Of a stretch of DNA of 64,000 bases, positions 47,077-58,786 are shown piece after piece (position 1 is the first letter of the stretch; each line of letters starts with the position of its first letter). Source of the stretch: Kitagawia praeruptora (Eukaryota > Streptophyta > Magnoliopsida > Apiales > Apiaceae); assembly GCA_037693485.1 (NCBI GenBank), contig CM075346.1:99120501-99184500 (forward strand), given 5' to 3'. The translations under genes and the position numbers were made by a program. The notes under the pieces are model-generated. The model saw nothing but the letters and a program-made list of their open reading frames with translations, was not told the DNA's origin and searched no databases.

Positions 47077-47130
47077 TTTTGCTCAAATACAAACCAATTC
47101 TTAAATACAAACTACAAACTAAGACTAAAT

Positions 47131-47540
47131 TAATTATATTTCATCTATTCTAAGTTTCCCGTCAAGGGTACCTTCACGAAAGATGCTTAAAATAATTGGC
47201 TCTATCCAACAAAAAAAAAAAAAAAACTTGTCGTGAAAATGCGAAGCATTTAAGACAGTAAACGGATGAGTTAGGTAGTCATGAGGGCCGAAGACCCTCG
47301 ATACACCCGTCAATCGTCTATTGCCTTTACCATTGATTGTCATTCCTTACAACTTTAGAATGATAAAGGCGCGAAGCGCCGTACAAGAAGGTGCGAAGCG
47401 CCGTTAACCAGTGAAATCCACTGCCACGTCATCACGTGAACAGTGATTTTTTTTTTTGTTGGATAGAGCCAAGTATTTTAAGCATTTTTTTTATTGGGGT
47501 ACACCTAGTTTGATCATTAGATTAGCATGAAATGTTGGAT
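47131..47540 (+). mobile_element. Inverted-terminal repeat element, copy 1
   Basis: Internal arms GCTTAAAATAATTGGCTC followed by TATCCAAC (47185-47210) are mirrored at 47459-47484. Between them is a conserved core with GAAGCATTTAAGACAGTAAA, and a hairpin-rich part with repeated GCGAAGCGCCGT. The copy at 52993-53455 is the same sequence in reverse. Similarity runs past the arms to about 47131 and 47540. The core has a 69-codon open frame in both copies, without start-codon context or homology I know. Class unknown; a MITE or foldback element is likely. Confidence 0.6.
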
Positions 47541-48434
47541 TAGTGTTTAATTTTTAGTTTGTAGCTAATTTTAGTTTGTAGTGGAGTAGGACCCTATATA
47601 TATATAATAAAACCTCATTAAATTAATACTCGATACCACGATAAATTAATATTTTGAATGAAAATTTTTTATCCCAGCATAGTAGCAAATTTTACCTGCA
47701 TTAATTAATAATCTCTATAAATTACATCTGTGCCTACATGATACTTCTGTCAGCCTTTCCCGTATTAAATTTGTAACTGTTTATGTTGAAATATTATGCC
47801 TATTTTAGGCTAGCTTTATATTTGGCAGCTAATTGAGCTGTGAACAGAACTACTGAATGTACGCAACCGAAAAAACAAGATAACTTCTCTTATGATTTAT
47901 TTCCAAATGACAATAAGCTTGAAAAGGCCGCCATAGAATTCAGTTTAAATCATAAAAATATTTATAATGAAATATATTTCTATCAACTTATACCAACACT
48001 ATTGTAAAGGAAATGTTCCAAAAAAAATTTAATAGGCAGGAAAGAGGAATTAATATTTTATATTTTTCTTTTTTATGTCTCTTTTCATTAGGGAACATGG
48101 CTTATGAACACATGTTTAAGACTTTAAGGAAACGCCTGAAAAGTTGTCATTTACAAAGGATTTACATTCATGTAATGTAATGTAATGTATATAGAATCAA
48201 CTGTTTGCTTTAGTACTTGAAACAGTGGCAAAATTGTAGTACCGAAACCTATATTCTCTATATACTAGTAATCACTCAAAAAGTGCAATCAAAATGTCCA
48301 AGATGAACAAAAACTTCATTCTGAGCAAAAAATAATAATTCCCAATTTAAGAAAACCAAACTGTAAATAATCCAATTGTCACAAGATGGGAAGGTAGGAT
48401 TCTTAAAACTTGAGAGTATGTTGAGGAGTTCCCC
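47541..48434. other. Spacer downstream of the SKIP17-like gene
   Basis: AT-rich; no gene. The 3' UTR of the minus-strand gene probably lies at its right end. The word ATGTAATGTAATGTA near 48172-48190 is a short repeat. Confidence 0.4.
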
Positions 48435-51400
48435 TTAGTGAGACAGAAAATCTGAATCGTCTGAACTTTCCTCATAACTTACAAAACTGGTGTCTCGGCT
48501 ATCCTCACTCCCACTGCTCACTCCAGAATTCATAGAAAATGATACATCCGAAGTGTGACTACTTTGCTGTGAAGGCAAAGTCACATCTTCATCACTTTCA
48601 ACTTCCATTAAACTGCAGCCAAAAAGAGAATGGACCAAAGTTAGTTTGCCACAAGTAATCAAATTCATCTGCTACATAATCATAAGTTAGAGTACCAGAA
48701 ACCTTGGGAACTCAGCCCGTATGCTGAAATTAGGCCTTGCCTCACATAACTGATTTATAGGAATAAAACTGCAAGACATCAAGTAATTTTAGAGAATGAT
48801 CGATAGAATAAGCCAGAACATCCAAAAGGCAGAAGAATCACCTTGTACTGCAACACCTACGGGACCGGCCATCCTCTGTTGCCAGACCATCCCAGTTGGA
48901 AATGTCCTATATGAAGTGAATGGAGTTGTTCGGAAGGAAAATAGAGATTAGCACACTTTTAACAAAAACTTAAAGAAGTATTTATTTTTCATTTTTTGTC
49001 ATTATAGATATTTCATGTGAACTCAAAAGATTGCAGTACTCACAAGATGTCTAAGGAGTTTGAAATCCCCAGCAAGAACTGCAGACAAAAAGTTTTTAAC
49101 TTCTTCCTACACATGACACGCTTTTCTTAGATGTATATACACCATAAATGAGGGAAGACACCACAGACCTAGACTAAGACACCGTACCTTTTTCAGGTGC
49201 ATGCAATCACATAAAAACATAAACTCCAGCAGGTTGCCACCTGTACTACCACCAAGCTTCCTAGAAAGAAAATAAGAAGTATCGTAGTTAATAGAATTTG
49301 ATACAAGGTCAAGAGGTATAATTTGTTATTGTGAAAAAGGATTACCTTAAGAAGCCTCCAGTAAATGCACACGAAGCGGAAAAGTCAAGGGATGTCAGAT
49401 AACGAAATCCCTGCATTGTATATCAAAAAGCACTCTGCATCAATGATGTGAAAATGCTCGTAAGAGGAACTACTTTAGGATCCCTATCTGTGCAGGCCAA
49501 GCAAGAGATATGAAGCTTTTAACAAGTCCATGTTATCAACTCTTGTCCTGCATCATAAACCTGGCTAAGTACTCCTGTAGGAGTGAGACATCATAATGGT
49601 TGTCATCCTCAACTATTTCTCTTATGATTTATACTTCCATTTAGCCACATATTTCTTCTCTATTAGCTTTGAGTCGGACTTAATTTTCATTTGTCTATGA
49701 AAAATCATATTTCAGTTATTCTAGAACAGGAGTCAGAGCTCCCACTCACCAGGATGGGCTGATCACATTTGTTGTTTAATGCTGTTATATTAACAAAGTC
49801 AATAAAATTTGGACACGCCCTAGTCCATAAAACATGCCACTCTAGCTACTATATTTTGACTACAACAAAAAACTAGGACTAATTCGTTATTTCCAGCTTC
49901 CTGGCAATTCAAGTTCAGCTATAAAAAGGCATAATCAACTTATTAGAAGAAAGGAAAGATAAAATTAATGCAGCCTATAAGTAGGGATTAATATTTATTC
50001 TCTAATCAAATAACATAGATTACCTTAACGAGGCAAAGAATTATGTGGTCCTGCAGCTCAAATCCCCTAAGGGCAAAAGAGATGATACGAGGACAATTCT
50101 GTACCAAGGCAAGGCAGGTGGATATTTGCAAACTGTCATATCTGTGGACATTCAGACTGTCATCTCTGCCTACATTACAAGTTTAAAATTTTTAAGCAAT
50201 CAATTACATAAATAATGGCACGCCACAATTTTGAAGAAACTCACCTGTTTTCGGAGATTCAATATAGAGACGCTCTAAAATGTGGCAGTGCTGGCTCACT
50301 GACTCGAAAGTTTGGCTCAATTCAACATGACTATCAACAGAAAAATTAGCTCTAATTAAACAAGAATGGTTCAATTAAAAATGACAAAACACTATATAGC
50401 AGACTGAGCCTGTAGAAGATTGTGACCACTTCCAGAGCAAGTTCTGAAAGTCCTCGACTAGTGTACCCTTCTACTAAAACATTAAACAGATAGGAAATTT
50501 ACCATTGGGTATATATAGTGCAAATTAATTGTTAGAATATAATATAAGATCCATATAAGGCCTCCCTCTAACACCTTAAGGTTTTAGATGAGTTGGTTAC
50601 TTAACATGGTATCCATATAACCTGGCTCTGATACCATATAGACTAAATAAGAAAATGAAGAACAGCAAATACAGACTGAGAGAAAAGACAACAGAGCTTC
50701 ATTCAAATCATTCTTATCCTTAAAGGATACAATCTCAGAGTTATATAGAACAGACAAAATATGCTCACAGCTAAGCAATCTCTCAAAGACCTAAATGCCC
50801 ATAGGCTTAATTCTAAATGAAGGAAACAGACAAAGAAAGCAACAGATAGAAACCACAAAGGTGGTGAACAATAACAGAAACAGAAATGAGGAAATGAGGG
50901 TGTGGTCCATGCAGCAGCATCTGACGTGGACACTAGCAGAGAATGAGAGATGTTATTATTAATCATGGCGGAAGTACAAGGCATACTTTTGAATTAGATA
51001 CTTCAGTTATCTTTCTATTCACAATTATACATAAGCGACATAACTAGAACATCCTATGTAAATAGAGGGGATATAAAATTTAGCCACCACATGTAATCAC
51101 TGATGAGGATCAAGGTACACAATATATAAGTAACCCCAAACGCAAGTCACAATCCTATTTGTGATTCGATAAAACTTACAGGCCAACACACACTAGATCA
51201 AGGAGAGATGGACAGGCTGATAATACTTCGGAAAGTGCTGCGTCATCCATCCTTTCAATATAATAGAGGTGCAAACATCTCAATGTTGCCCTGAAAATCA
51301 AGATAAAAGAGAATACCATTAAACAATGAAAAAGTAGTAGAGAACATGTGGCACGTGTGTCTAAAAGCATATCCCAATTTGGCGAAAATTCAAACTCATA

Positions 51401-53331
51401 CCCAGAAGCACCACCATCAATAGTCAAAGAATTTAAACAGGACCGACTAAGAATACATGATTCCTTTCGTTGCCTTGATCTCTTATCATTCCGTGATAAA
51501 CCTGATCCATTTGTCGAATTCCTCTGACTATAAACTGGAGGTTGAGAAGAGCCAAGTGACGCACTTGAGGCTGGTAGCAGACCGAGCTTGATAGATCTGA
51601 ATTTCAAGTACACATTAAAACAATACAAATCACTTTATGCCCATCATACTAAAAGATGCAGATACACAGACACATAAGGGAAGTAAGAGATTAAATAAAA
51701 AATATAAAAGAAAATTAAAGGGCAAGTAGCTAACAATACAGAACTATTGTCCATAATACATAAAACATTTAAATCCCCAGATGCCATTACTATTCATTTC
51801 ATGCCATTGAAAATCACACCATCTCTGCTGGAGCATATAAATCTACATGATCTATCTATATGCCTAATTATTTGGTGTAGTACAAAGAAGGAAGGAGTCT
51901 CTTAATAATACAGAACACGAATTTTGTGCCTACCGAAGTGCTTTTCCAGCTCGCTGAATCATGGTAGATACTACCAGATTATCGACTTTGGGGACTGCTG
52001 TCAACAAGTTAATTCTAGCATAACACAGTGGATCTGTGGTACATCTGCGGAAAAAGTTACATGTAGCTGCGGCATAGCAGACACTTCGAGTATCGAGCCA
52101 AAAGAAAACCTGCAGTGACCAATAGAAAAAAGGAAGTGATGAAACTACAGTGTTTTAGTGCACATAAGAATGTAAGAAAACCCTAGTCACAAGGAATAGT
52201 TTACACAAGATTGTGTACTACTCGAAAATAGACCAAAAGTACTAAAAGTCTAAAACCATTCTAACCTTGAGGAAAATGACAAAAGTACATTTATCGAAAT
52301 TTAACCGCATACACATAAGTAGACCAAAACTATCATACCATTAGTAAAGTACCAACATACGAAGATTAAATTAATTTACATACATACATGACGGAGGAAT
52401 TTTATATTATCATAAATTTGTGTGGATGCTAGTAGACTGTTCATTTTAAATTTAGCAAAATCACTCGCTAAATTAGAAAGCTGTAGACTGCCGAATTAAA
52501 TGACACTAAATAGTAAGCTGTAGACTGCCAAATTAAACGAGACAGTATATTAGAAATCTGTAGACAAAGAATTAAACAACAAAATAGGAAAATTAGAACA
52601 ATACAATCAAATATATCATTTTCAGCAAATAAAAAAATATAAATCAATCAGTTAATCAGTTTCTAGTTTCTGACTCTCGGGTGCGCTAATAAAAGAAACT
52701 CTTGACAATGCAGCTAAAACACCGTCGCATGAGAACAAACAACAATTGACAAGCAACAATAATATATATAAACAAGATACTAAACATATCTATCTCAACA
52801 ATCAAAAAAGTATCAGAAGTAATTAGTCTCTGTTTCACCGACAACAAAGAACAGGCAATGCAACTAAAAAGTCAAAAAGTCGCTTAGCAAAAAAAAGGGT
52901 CAAAATTCACATCAGACATATACATACAATGGGTTCCCTTCCAGAGAGAATTTGTTATATAGAGAATATGAGAGAATCACTTAAAATGTATTAAAATCTA
53001 ATATTTCAAGCTAATCTAATGACCAAACTAGGGGTACCCCAATACAAAAAATGCTTAAAATAATTGGCTCTATCCAACAAAAAAAATTTTAAAAAAAAAA
53101 TAATAATAAAAAATCACTGTTCAAGTGATGACGTGGCAGTGGATTTCACTGGTTAACGGTGCTTCGCACCTTCTTGTACGGCGCTTCGCGCCTTTATCAT
53201 TCTAAAGTTGTAAGGAATGGCAATCAATGGTAAAGGCAATAGACGATTGACGGGTGTGTCGAGAGCCTTCGGCCCTCATGACTACCTAACTCATCCGTTT
53301 ACTGTCTTAAATGCTTCGCATTTCCACGGCA

Positions 53332-53377
<46 letters not shown>

Positions 53378-54662
53378 GATAGAGCCAATTATTTTAAGCA
53401 TTTTTTGTGAAGGTACCCTTGGCGGGAACCTTAGAATAAATGAAATATAATTAATTCTCTCATATTCTCTATATAAGGAGGTCCTCTCTAGAATAATAGC
53501 CTACATACAATTTCTCAGTTAGGAAATGCTGGAATAACACAGAAATCGAAGTAGAACAAAAAATGCAATAACGACCAGCAATCCAACAAAATCGTCAGAT
53601 ATTAACAACATAACATATACAAATATATAAATAATCACACAATTCAAAGTTAAATTGACTGTAAAACAAGTTATTATTTACAGAGGCAATGATTCTGCCC
53701 AATATAGGTTTTCCGCGAGAAACGCAATAACATGTTCTCTGCAGAGTATAACTCTCCCTATATATAGATGAACTAAAAGTAAAGTATAATATTTAGATGC
53801 AATGATTGCGATGTGAACAGTTTTTGTCGCAAGAAACACAAAATGTGTTCTAGAGAACAGTTTTTACCGCTAGAAAGGCAATAAAATGTTTTCCATGGAG
53901 TGTAACTCTAAATATATACATGAATTAAAAGTAGAATATAATATATAGATTTTATGATTGCGGTGGGAACAATTTCCATCGCAGGAAACCCAAAATTGCC
54001 TTCTCAAGAACATTTTTTACCACGAGAAACACAAAAACGTGTTCTGCATATAGCGTGATACAATAAATACAAATGAATTAAATGCAGTGTATAACATAAG
54101 GAGACAATGATTGGAGAGAAACGCAAAAATGCACTCTCGAGAACAGTTTCTATCACGAAAAATGTGTTCTACATAAAGCGCGACACTATCAATACAAATG
54201 AATTAAATGTAGCCTATAATAGACGAATAGAAGATGATTCGAGAACAATTTTGTAGTGAGAAGGCAAAAATGCATTCTCAAAAACAGTTTCTATTGCGAG
54301 AAATGAAAAAATGTGTTCTCGATAGAGCGTGACACAAGAAATACAAATGAATTAAAAGCAGAGTAGAATACATTGACAGTGAGATCACTATTCAAAGGCC
54401 AAACTCTGGAATTATGCTCCGCATCGCGCTTCCGCGTCGCTCGCAAGCCAGCTTCCACCAAAACTTCACCAATCCTAATCGCTTGTTCGATCATCTCACA
54501 CTGTGCCTCATCGGACGGCGAGGATTCAACGAGCCGATCGAACGAGAAATCGAGGGAAGATGATGACGAGTTGGAGAGATGCGTGAATGATTTAGCAAAG
54601 GCGTCCATTTCGAGACGCTCCGGCGGCGATGCGGCGGCGTAGGGGTGGTTGAGAGGGTTCAT
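48435..54662 (-). CDS. SKIP17: SKIP17-like F-box/LRR protein gene, 12 exons, with an apparent 1-bp frameshift
   Basis: Exons on the minus strand, 5' to 3': 54662-54372, 52109-51934, 51596-51402, 51290-51180, 50330-50245, 50169-50024, 49411-49346, 49260-49188, 49106-49044, 48906-48842, 48768-48703, 48612-48435. All introns are GT-AG. The sum is 1,516 bp, one more than a multiple of three. The extra base fits a run of five A (plus strand, 49380-49384) in exon 7; without it the frame gives about 504 residues. The protein starts with a Ser-rich part and MIEQAIRIGEVLVEAG, then an F-box across exons 1-2 (VWPLNSDLTVN, CNFFRRC). Leucine-rich repeats follow (LRCLHLYYIERMDDAALSEV), then an acidic Ser-rich tail. 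F-box proteins of this type bind SKP1 in SCF ubiquitin ligases; the target is unknown. Intron 1 (2.3 kb) holds a repeat copy. Confidence 0.85.
50400..50990 (-). mobile_element. TRIM-like or solo retroelement fragment in intron 4
   Basis: The minus strand contains TGGTATCAGAGCC (50623-50635), a full initiator-Met PBS, next to an LTR-like end (TATA just before it). It is followed by sequence ending near AGAATATAATATAAG. No pol. Borders and a second LTR were not found. Confidence 0.35.
52993..53455 (-). mobile_element. Inverted-terminal repeat element, copy 2 (in intron 1)
   Basis: Reverse orientation of copy 1 at 47131-47540, with high identity through the core (CAATAGACGATTGACGGGTG). It has a long T run at about 53334-53373, where copy 1 has a short A run. 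It lies within the 2.3 kb first intron of the SKIP17-like gene. Confidence 0.6.
53690..54371. repeat. Degenerate tandem repeat in intron 1
   Basis: Four to five units of about 120-150 bp carry GAACAGTTTTTACCGC or a variant, AAATGTGTTCT and ACAAATGAATTAAA. The last unit runs up to the 5' splice site (54371). Confidence 0.6.
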
Positions 54663-54699
54663 AGAGTGAGTGACTAGTGAGGGAGAGATATTTTGCCTT

Positions 54700-54716
54700 C
54701 GCCGGCTGGTTTTTTA
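54700..54716 (-). promoter_or_regulatory. TATA box of the SKIP17-like gene
   Basis: The minus strand reads CCCTCTATAAAAAACC about 45 bp upstream of the ATG (54662). That is close for plant TATA-to-ATG distance, so the 5' UTR would be very short. No experimental support. Confidence 0.45.
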
Positions 54717-54779
54717 TAGAGGGATGACGTGTTTTTTTCTGTTAGAGAGTGAGAGTGTGAGGTGATTTATTAGTGGGCG

Positions 54780-55178
54780 ACCATTTTATCGTAGCCTCGT
54801 AGGTATGTCATGCTATAATTGTATTCTTCGGTCACGCTTATTTTGTCTCGCTTTTCTTTATTTTTATTCAAAATTCGATTAGTCCTATGAATTTATTTAA
54901 AATAATATGTTTAATTATAAATTAGATTAATATATCAAATATTATTATAATATTCGATTAATATTCCGATTAATTCTCAATTACCCGATTAATCTTAAAT
55001 CAGTACCTCAATCGATTTATATCGATTACCAATTTTTACAACCATGTTTGGCGGTACTCAAAATTTGATAAGAATATTAATTGTCATTGCTAATTTGTTT
55101 TTCAGGAAAAAAAATACTAGATATTCTAATTATTTTTTCAAACAACATGATATGATACATGTTTGATTTTAATTTATA
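54780..55178. other. AT-rich upstream region, no gene seen
   Basis: The words ATTAATATTCCGATTAATTC and TTACCCGATTAATC occur near 54955-54995. No motif assignable. Confidence 0.3.
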
Positions 55179-55429
55179 CTCCCTCGGTTCTAGTGAAAAT
55201 TTTACCTTTCAGAATGAGGTTACTGTCACGCATTTTAAGGGATATTTTAAGGATAGTTCCATAACTTATTTTTTTTAAACTTTCTTTTTTTGTATAAAAA
55301 TATAATGTATATATTTTTATACAAAAAAAAATTAAAACATAAGTTATGGAACTATCCTTAAAATACACCTTAAGATGCGTGCTAAAAAATGTAAAAAAAA
55401 GGATAAAGAATCAAGTGGGACGGAGGAAG
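55179..55429. mobile_element. Stowaway MITE, 251 bp, same family as 16668-16918
   Basis: TA target duplications are at 55177-55178 and 55430-55431. The ends CTCCCTCGGTTC and TGGGACGGAGGAAG are inverted. The interior arms GGATAGTTCCATAACTTA and TTATGGAACTATCC match the other copy. The whole unit can fold into a hairpin. Confidence 0.8.
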
Positions 55430-55439
55430 TATAATTTAT

Positions 55440-56542
55440 GGGTATATGTAAATATACATAGGGTCCATTTATTATTAGAAAATTACTAGTTATATACATA
55501 TCACATGAGCATTTTCTTCTTTATCCTATTTTTTATTTTTTATTTTTGAGTAAAATAAAACATTAATTTATAATTTTTTAGTTTCCATATATAAGTATAA
55601 CTATATACAAGTTTGGGAACCTCTTATATAAAGTCAAATATCTTTATGGATGAAGGCCCTATCTACCCAAAAATAAAGATGAGGAACCAAAATGCCCACG
55701 CCCAGCTCGGGTGGCCCTAAATACCCACGGATACGCTACTACCATTGTCGTTTCTTGGGTTACGCTACTAGTGGTGGAGTGTTGTTCGAAACACGCTGCT
55801 GAGAAAGGAGCATCCACTAAGATACGACACTGTCAGCAACGCATCTTGGAATACGCAACTGGCAGTGGAGTAGCCCTCATCTTCTTCATTTGTAGATAAA
55901 CGAGAGACGAGCTCTCGTCGGCGACTTATCTCTTTCACTCCGATCACCCATCTCCCGTCGTTTTCCATTAACATTGTACACACCAATCAAATCGTCATCA
56001 TCTCCTCTACAATCTTATACCAGTTTTATTATATTTCTAATGCTAGAAGTCGAGATCTCGCCAATTCCAATCAAATCGCGATTCCGGCGATCTTTTTTTC
56101 TTTCACTCCGTTCACCCCTCCCCCTCCCGTACTTGTCCAGTCATCTTTTACACATCGTTCGAATCGCCTCTTCACTCTCTACACACCTATACCAATTTTA
56201 TACCATTTCATATGTCGGAACTGAAAACAAGCAACGGCGTATCCCGTGGGTAGTGCGGGCCAAACTTTTGAAAACAAGTTTTGGGCCATGGGTACCTCAT
56301 TTTGAGTCATTTTGGTCATTTTCTCTATCTTTATACTTACTAAAAAAATTATATATATTTTTTTATTCTTAGCAGTTTATGTTAAAGTCAAAATGTATAT
56401 TTTATGAAACGTAAGTATAAAACTATTCAAACAATTTTATAATATATTATTATTTTCTTCGTCACTTAAGAAGATTTTTTGTACTTTTACATATTAAACA
56501 AGCATCTTTGAATTACGGATCAATTTTTAATACAGTTAATAA
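55440..56542. other. Unassigned region with short direct repeats
   Basis: Four variants of GATACGCTACTA / GTTACGCTACTAGTGGTGGA / GAATACGCAACTGGCAGTGG lie at 55729-55870. Open frames at 55711-55899 and 55974-56372 show no motif. This looks like a repeat fragment of unknown type rather than a gene. Confidence 0.3.
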
Positions 56543-58166
56543 TGTTAGGTTAGGGGACTTATACAATTCGAGATACACAAACAACCAATACAGAGCGCGC
56601 GCACACACCAATCAATAATTGACAAGATCTACCAAAGCGCAAAACAAGAACACACAAATACTTGACATGGAAACACCCACGCCCCAAACTTGTATTATTA
56701 ATCTTAACAATATCAATAATACATCAAAACAATAACACCTTAACGGTGTCCCAACCCCTTGATACTTGAGCCAACAATGCTCAAGCATCTCCCAAACAAT
56801 ACTTAAGACTACATCTCTTAAGCTTTCACCTCTATCAAACAAATACAATATGACTATGTATATATAGTCATCCAAAACTTAGCCACCAAGACTTACCATA
56901 CTTGTTCTACAAGTCTTACCATACTTGTTATACAAGTCTTCCAATTCTTGGCACCTAATTTCCCAACTTAGTGATCAAGACATACCATATATAATAATTG
57001 TCTAAACATACAATTATTACCTTACCAATATATTTCTTAAAACACCCAAGCCCATAACATCATATTGGGTTGAAACCCAACAATCCTCCCCTTCAACCCA
57101 ATACCCACATCGGATTGAACGGTAACCCATCAAGCCATCGACTTCCATTCGTCAACGCCTCCCCTCGAACAAGAATCTCCTCTTGCTCCTCCAATCTTTG
57201 AGTGTCGCTAAACCCATATAGTGACCCTCCAAACCATCCAAACCATTGTTCTTCACCATAACGATGTATCCATCTACAAAATCACATGCATCAACCACCA
57301 CGAGTGCTCTTCCACATGTTGAGTCACCCGATCCTTGCTTTCACAATCCTTCGGTCTCCTGAAGAAAATCCATAGTATCATCCAAACAGTTCACCTGGTT
57401 GATCAAGCCATTGAAATAATTGCGATGACCTCTTCCATCTTCTTCCATCTTGAGTCCGAACACATGATTGATCCACGGTGCAAGTCAACCGCCAAACCGC
57501 ACATAACTTTGTCTCTACCCGCTTTAGTAGCAATCTCCTTGTCAGCAAATCCTTCTCGAACTTTCCCTCAACCTCTTCAATCACAAACCCAAACCTTGCT
57601 CTGATACCACTTGTTAGGTTAGGGGACTTATACAATTCGAGATACACAAACGACCAATACAGAGCGCGCACACACACCAATCAATAATTGACAAGATCTA
57701 CCAAAGCGCAAAACAAGAACACACAAATACTTGACGTGGAAACACCCACGCCCCAAACTTGTATTATTAATCTTAACAAAATCAATAATACATCAAAACA
57801 ATTAATAACACCTTAACGGTGTCCCAACCCCTTGATACTTGAGCCAACAATGCTCAAGCATCTCCCAAACAATACTTAAGACTACATCTCTTAAGCTTTC
57901 ACCTCTATCAAACAAATACAATATGACTATGTATATATAGTCATCCAAAACTTAGCCACCAAGACTTACCGTACTTGTTCTACAAGTCTTACCATACTTG
58001 TTATACAAGTCTTCCAATTCTTGGCACCTAATTTCCCAACTTAGTGATCAAGACATACCATATATAATAATTGTTACAAGTATTCCAATTCTTGGCACCT
58101 AATTTCCCAACTTAGTGATCTTAAAACACCCAAGCCCATAACATCATATTGGGTTGAAACCCAACA
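56543..58166 (-). mobile_element. Complete TRIM element with two LTRs
   Basis: LTRs are at 56543-57082 and 57612-58166 (540 and 555 bp), flanked by AATAA on both sides (56538-56542 and 58167-58171). On the minus strand TGGTATCAGAGC (57609-57598) lies next to the right LTR and TTGAAGGGGAGGAT lies next to the left LTR, giving PBS and polypurine tract. The internal part is only 529 bp with no gag or pol, so it is a terminal-repeat retrotransposon in miniature. The LTRs differ in one block near the left-strand end: the right LTR has a local duplication of CCAATTCTTGGCACCTAATT. Confidence 0.85.
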
Positions 58167-58171
58167 AATAA

Positions 58172-58786
58172 TGTGTCGTTGTTAAGGATATAAGATGGTG
58201 CATGAACATATTTTATTATGAAATAGAATATATACGTATGTAGTACATATGTTTGAAAAGAGTATAATGTAATTGGAAGTACATATTCCTCGATGAACAT
58301 GACTGAAAAATAATATAACAATTATTAAGAATAAAATTATAGGGAGTTGATTAAAGACTTACTACAACTTTTTACTTTTACTTAGTGACCTTAAAACTTT
58401 TTAGTTGTTCATATTTAAATTATTTAAGTCCCTCCCTCTATGCAGTTGCAGTGGACGCACAAAGTCTTTATTTCCCTTAATAGTCAGAACGCTATGATGA
58501 TGATTGATTACATATTCTGTTATTATATGAATGTTGTCTTTGGCACAACTCCATTCGAAAAGATCATCAACTAGTCTTAATAGTACTGATATGCAGTTGT
58601 GATACCTTCTATAATTTAATTTTAAATATATGCCTCTTTCTCACTTTCACAAATATCTGAGATTAATCCTAACGATTTTTTCTCACTTTTGATCTGTTCT
58701 GCATTCTCTTATTGATCTTAGGAGAAGGAAAAAAACAAAAATTATCAAGAAAGGTTGTTGATCATCTAATTCTAATCAACAATAAC
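58172..58786. other. Spacer, no gene seen
   Basis: Ordinary AT-rich DNA between two retroelements. No ORF or motif of note. Confidence 0.3.

Noticed and set aside
51924..52118. Plus-strand 64-codon ORF
   Set aside because: It is the reverse strand of exon 2 of the SKIP17-like gene.
47134..53450. Matching 69- and 77-codon ORFs in the two inverted repeat copies
   Set aside because: One ends in the homopolymer run and both cover the terminal arms; I take them as chance frames in a non-coding repeat.
57335..57687. ORFs in the TRIM internal region
   Set aside because: The region is non-coding in TRIM elements; the frames run into the LTR and lack motifs.
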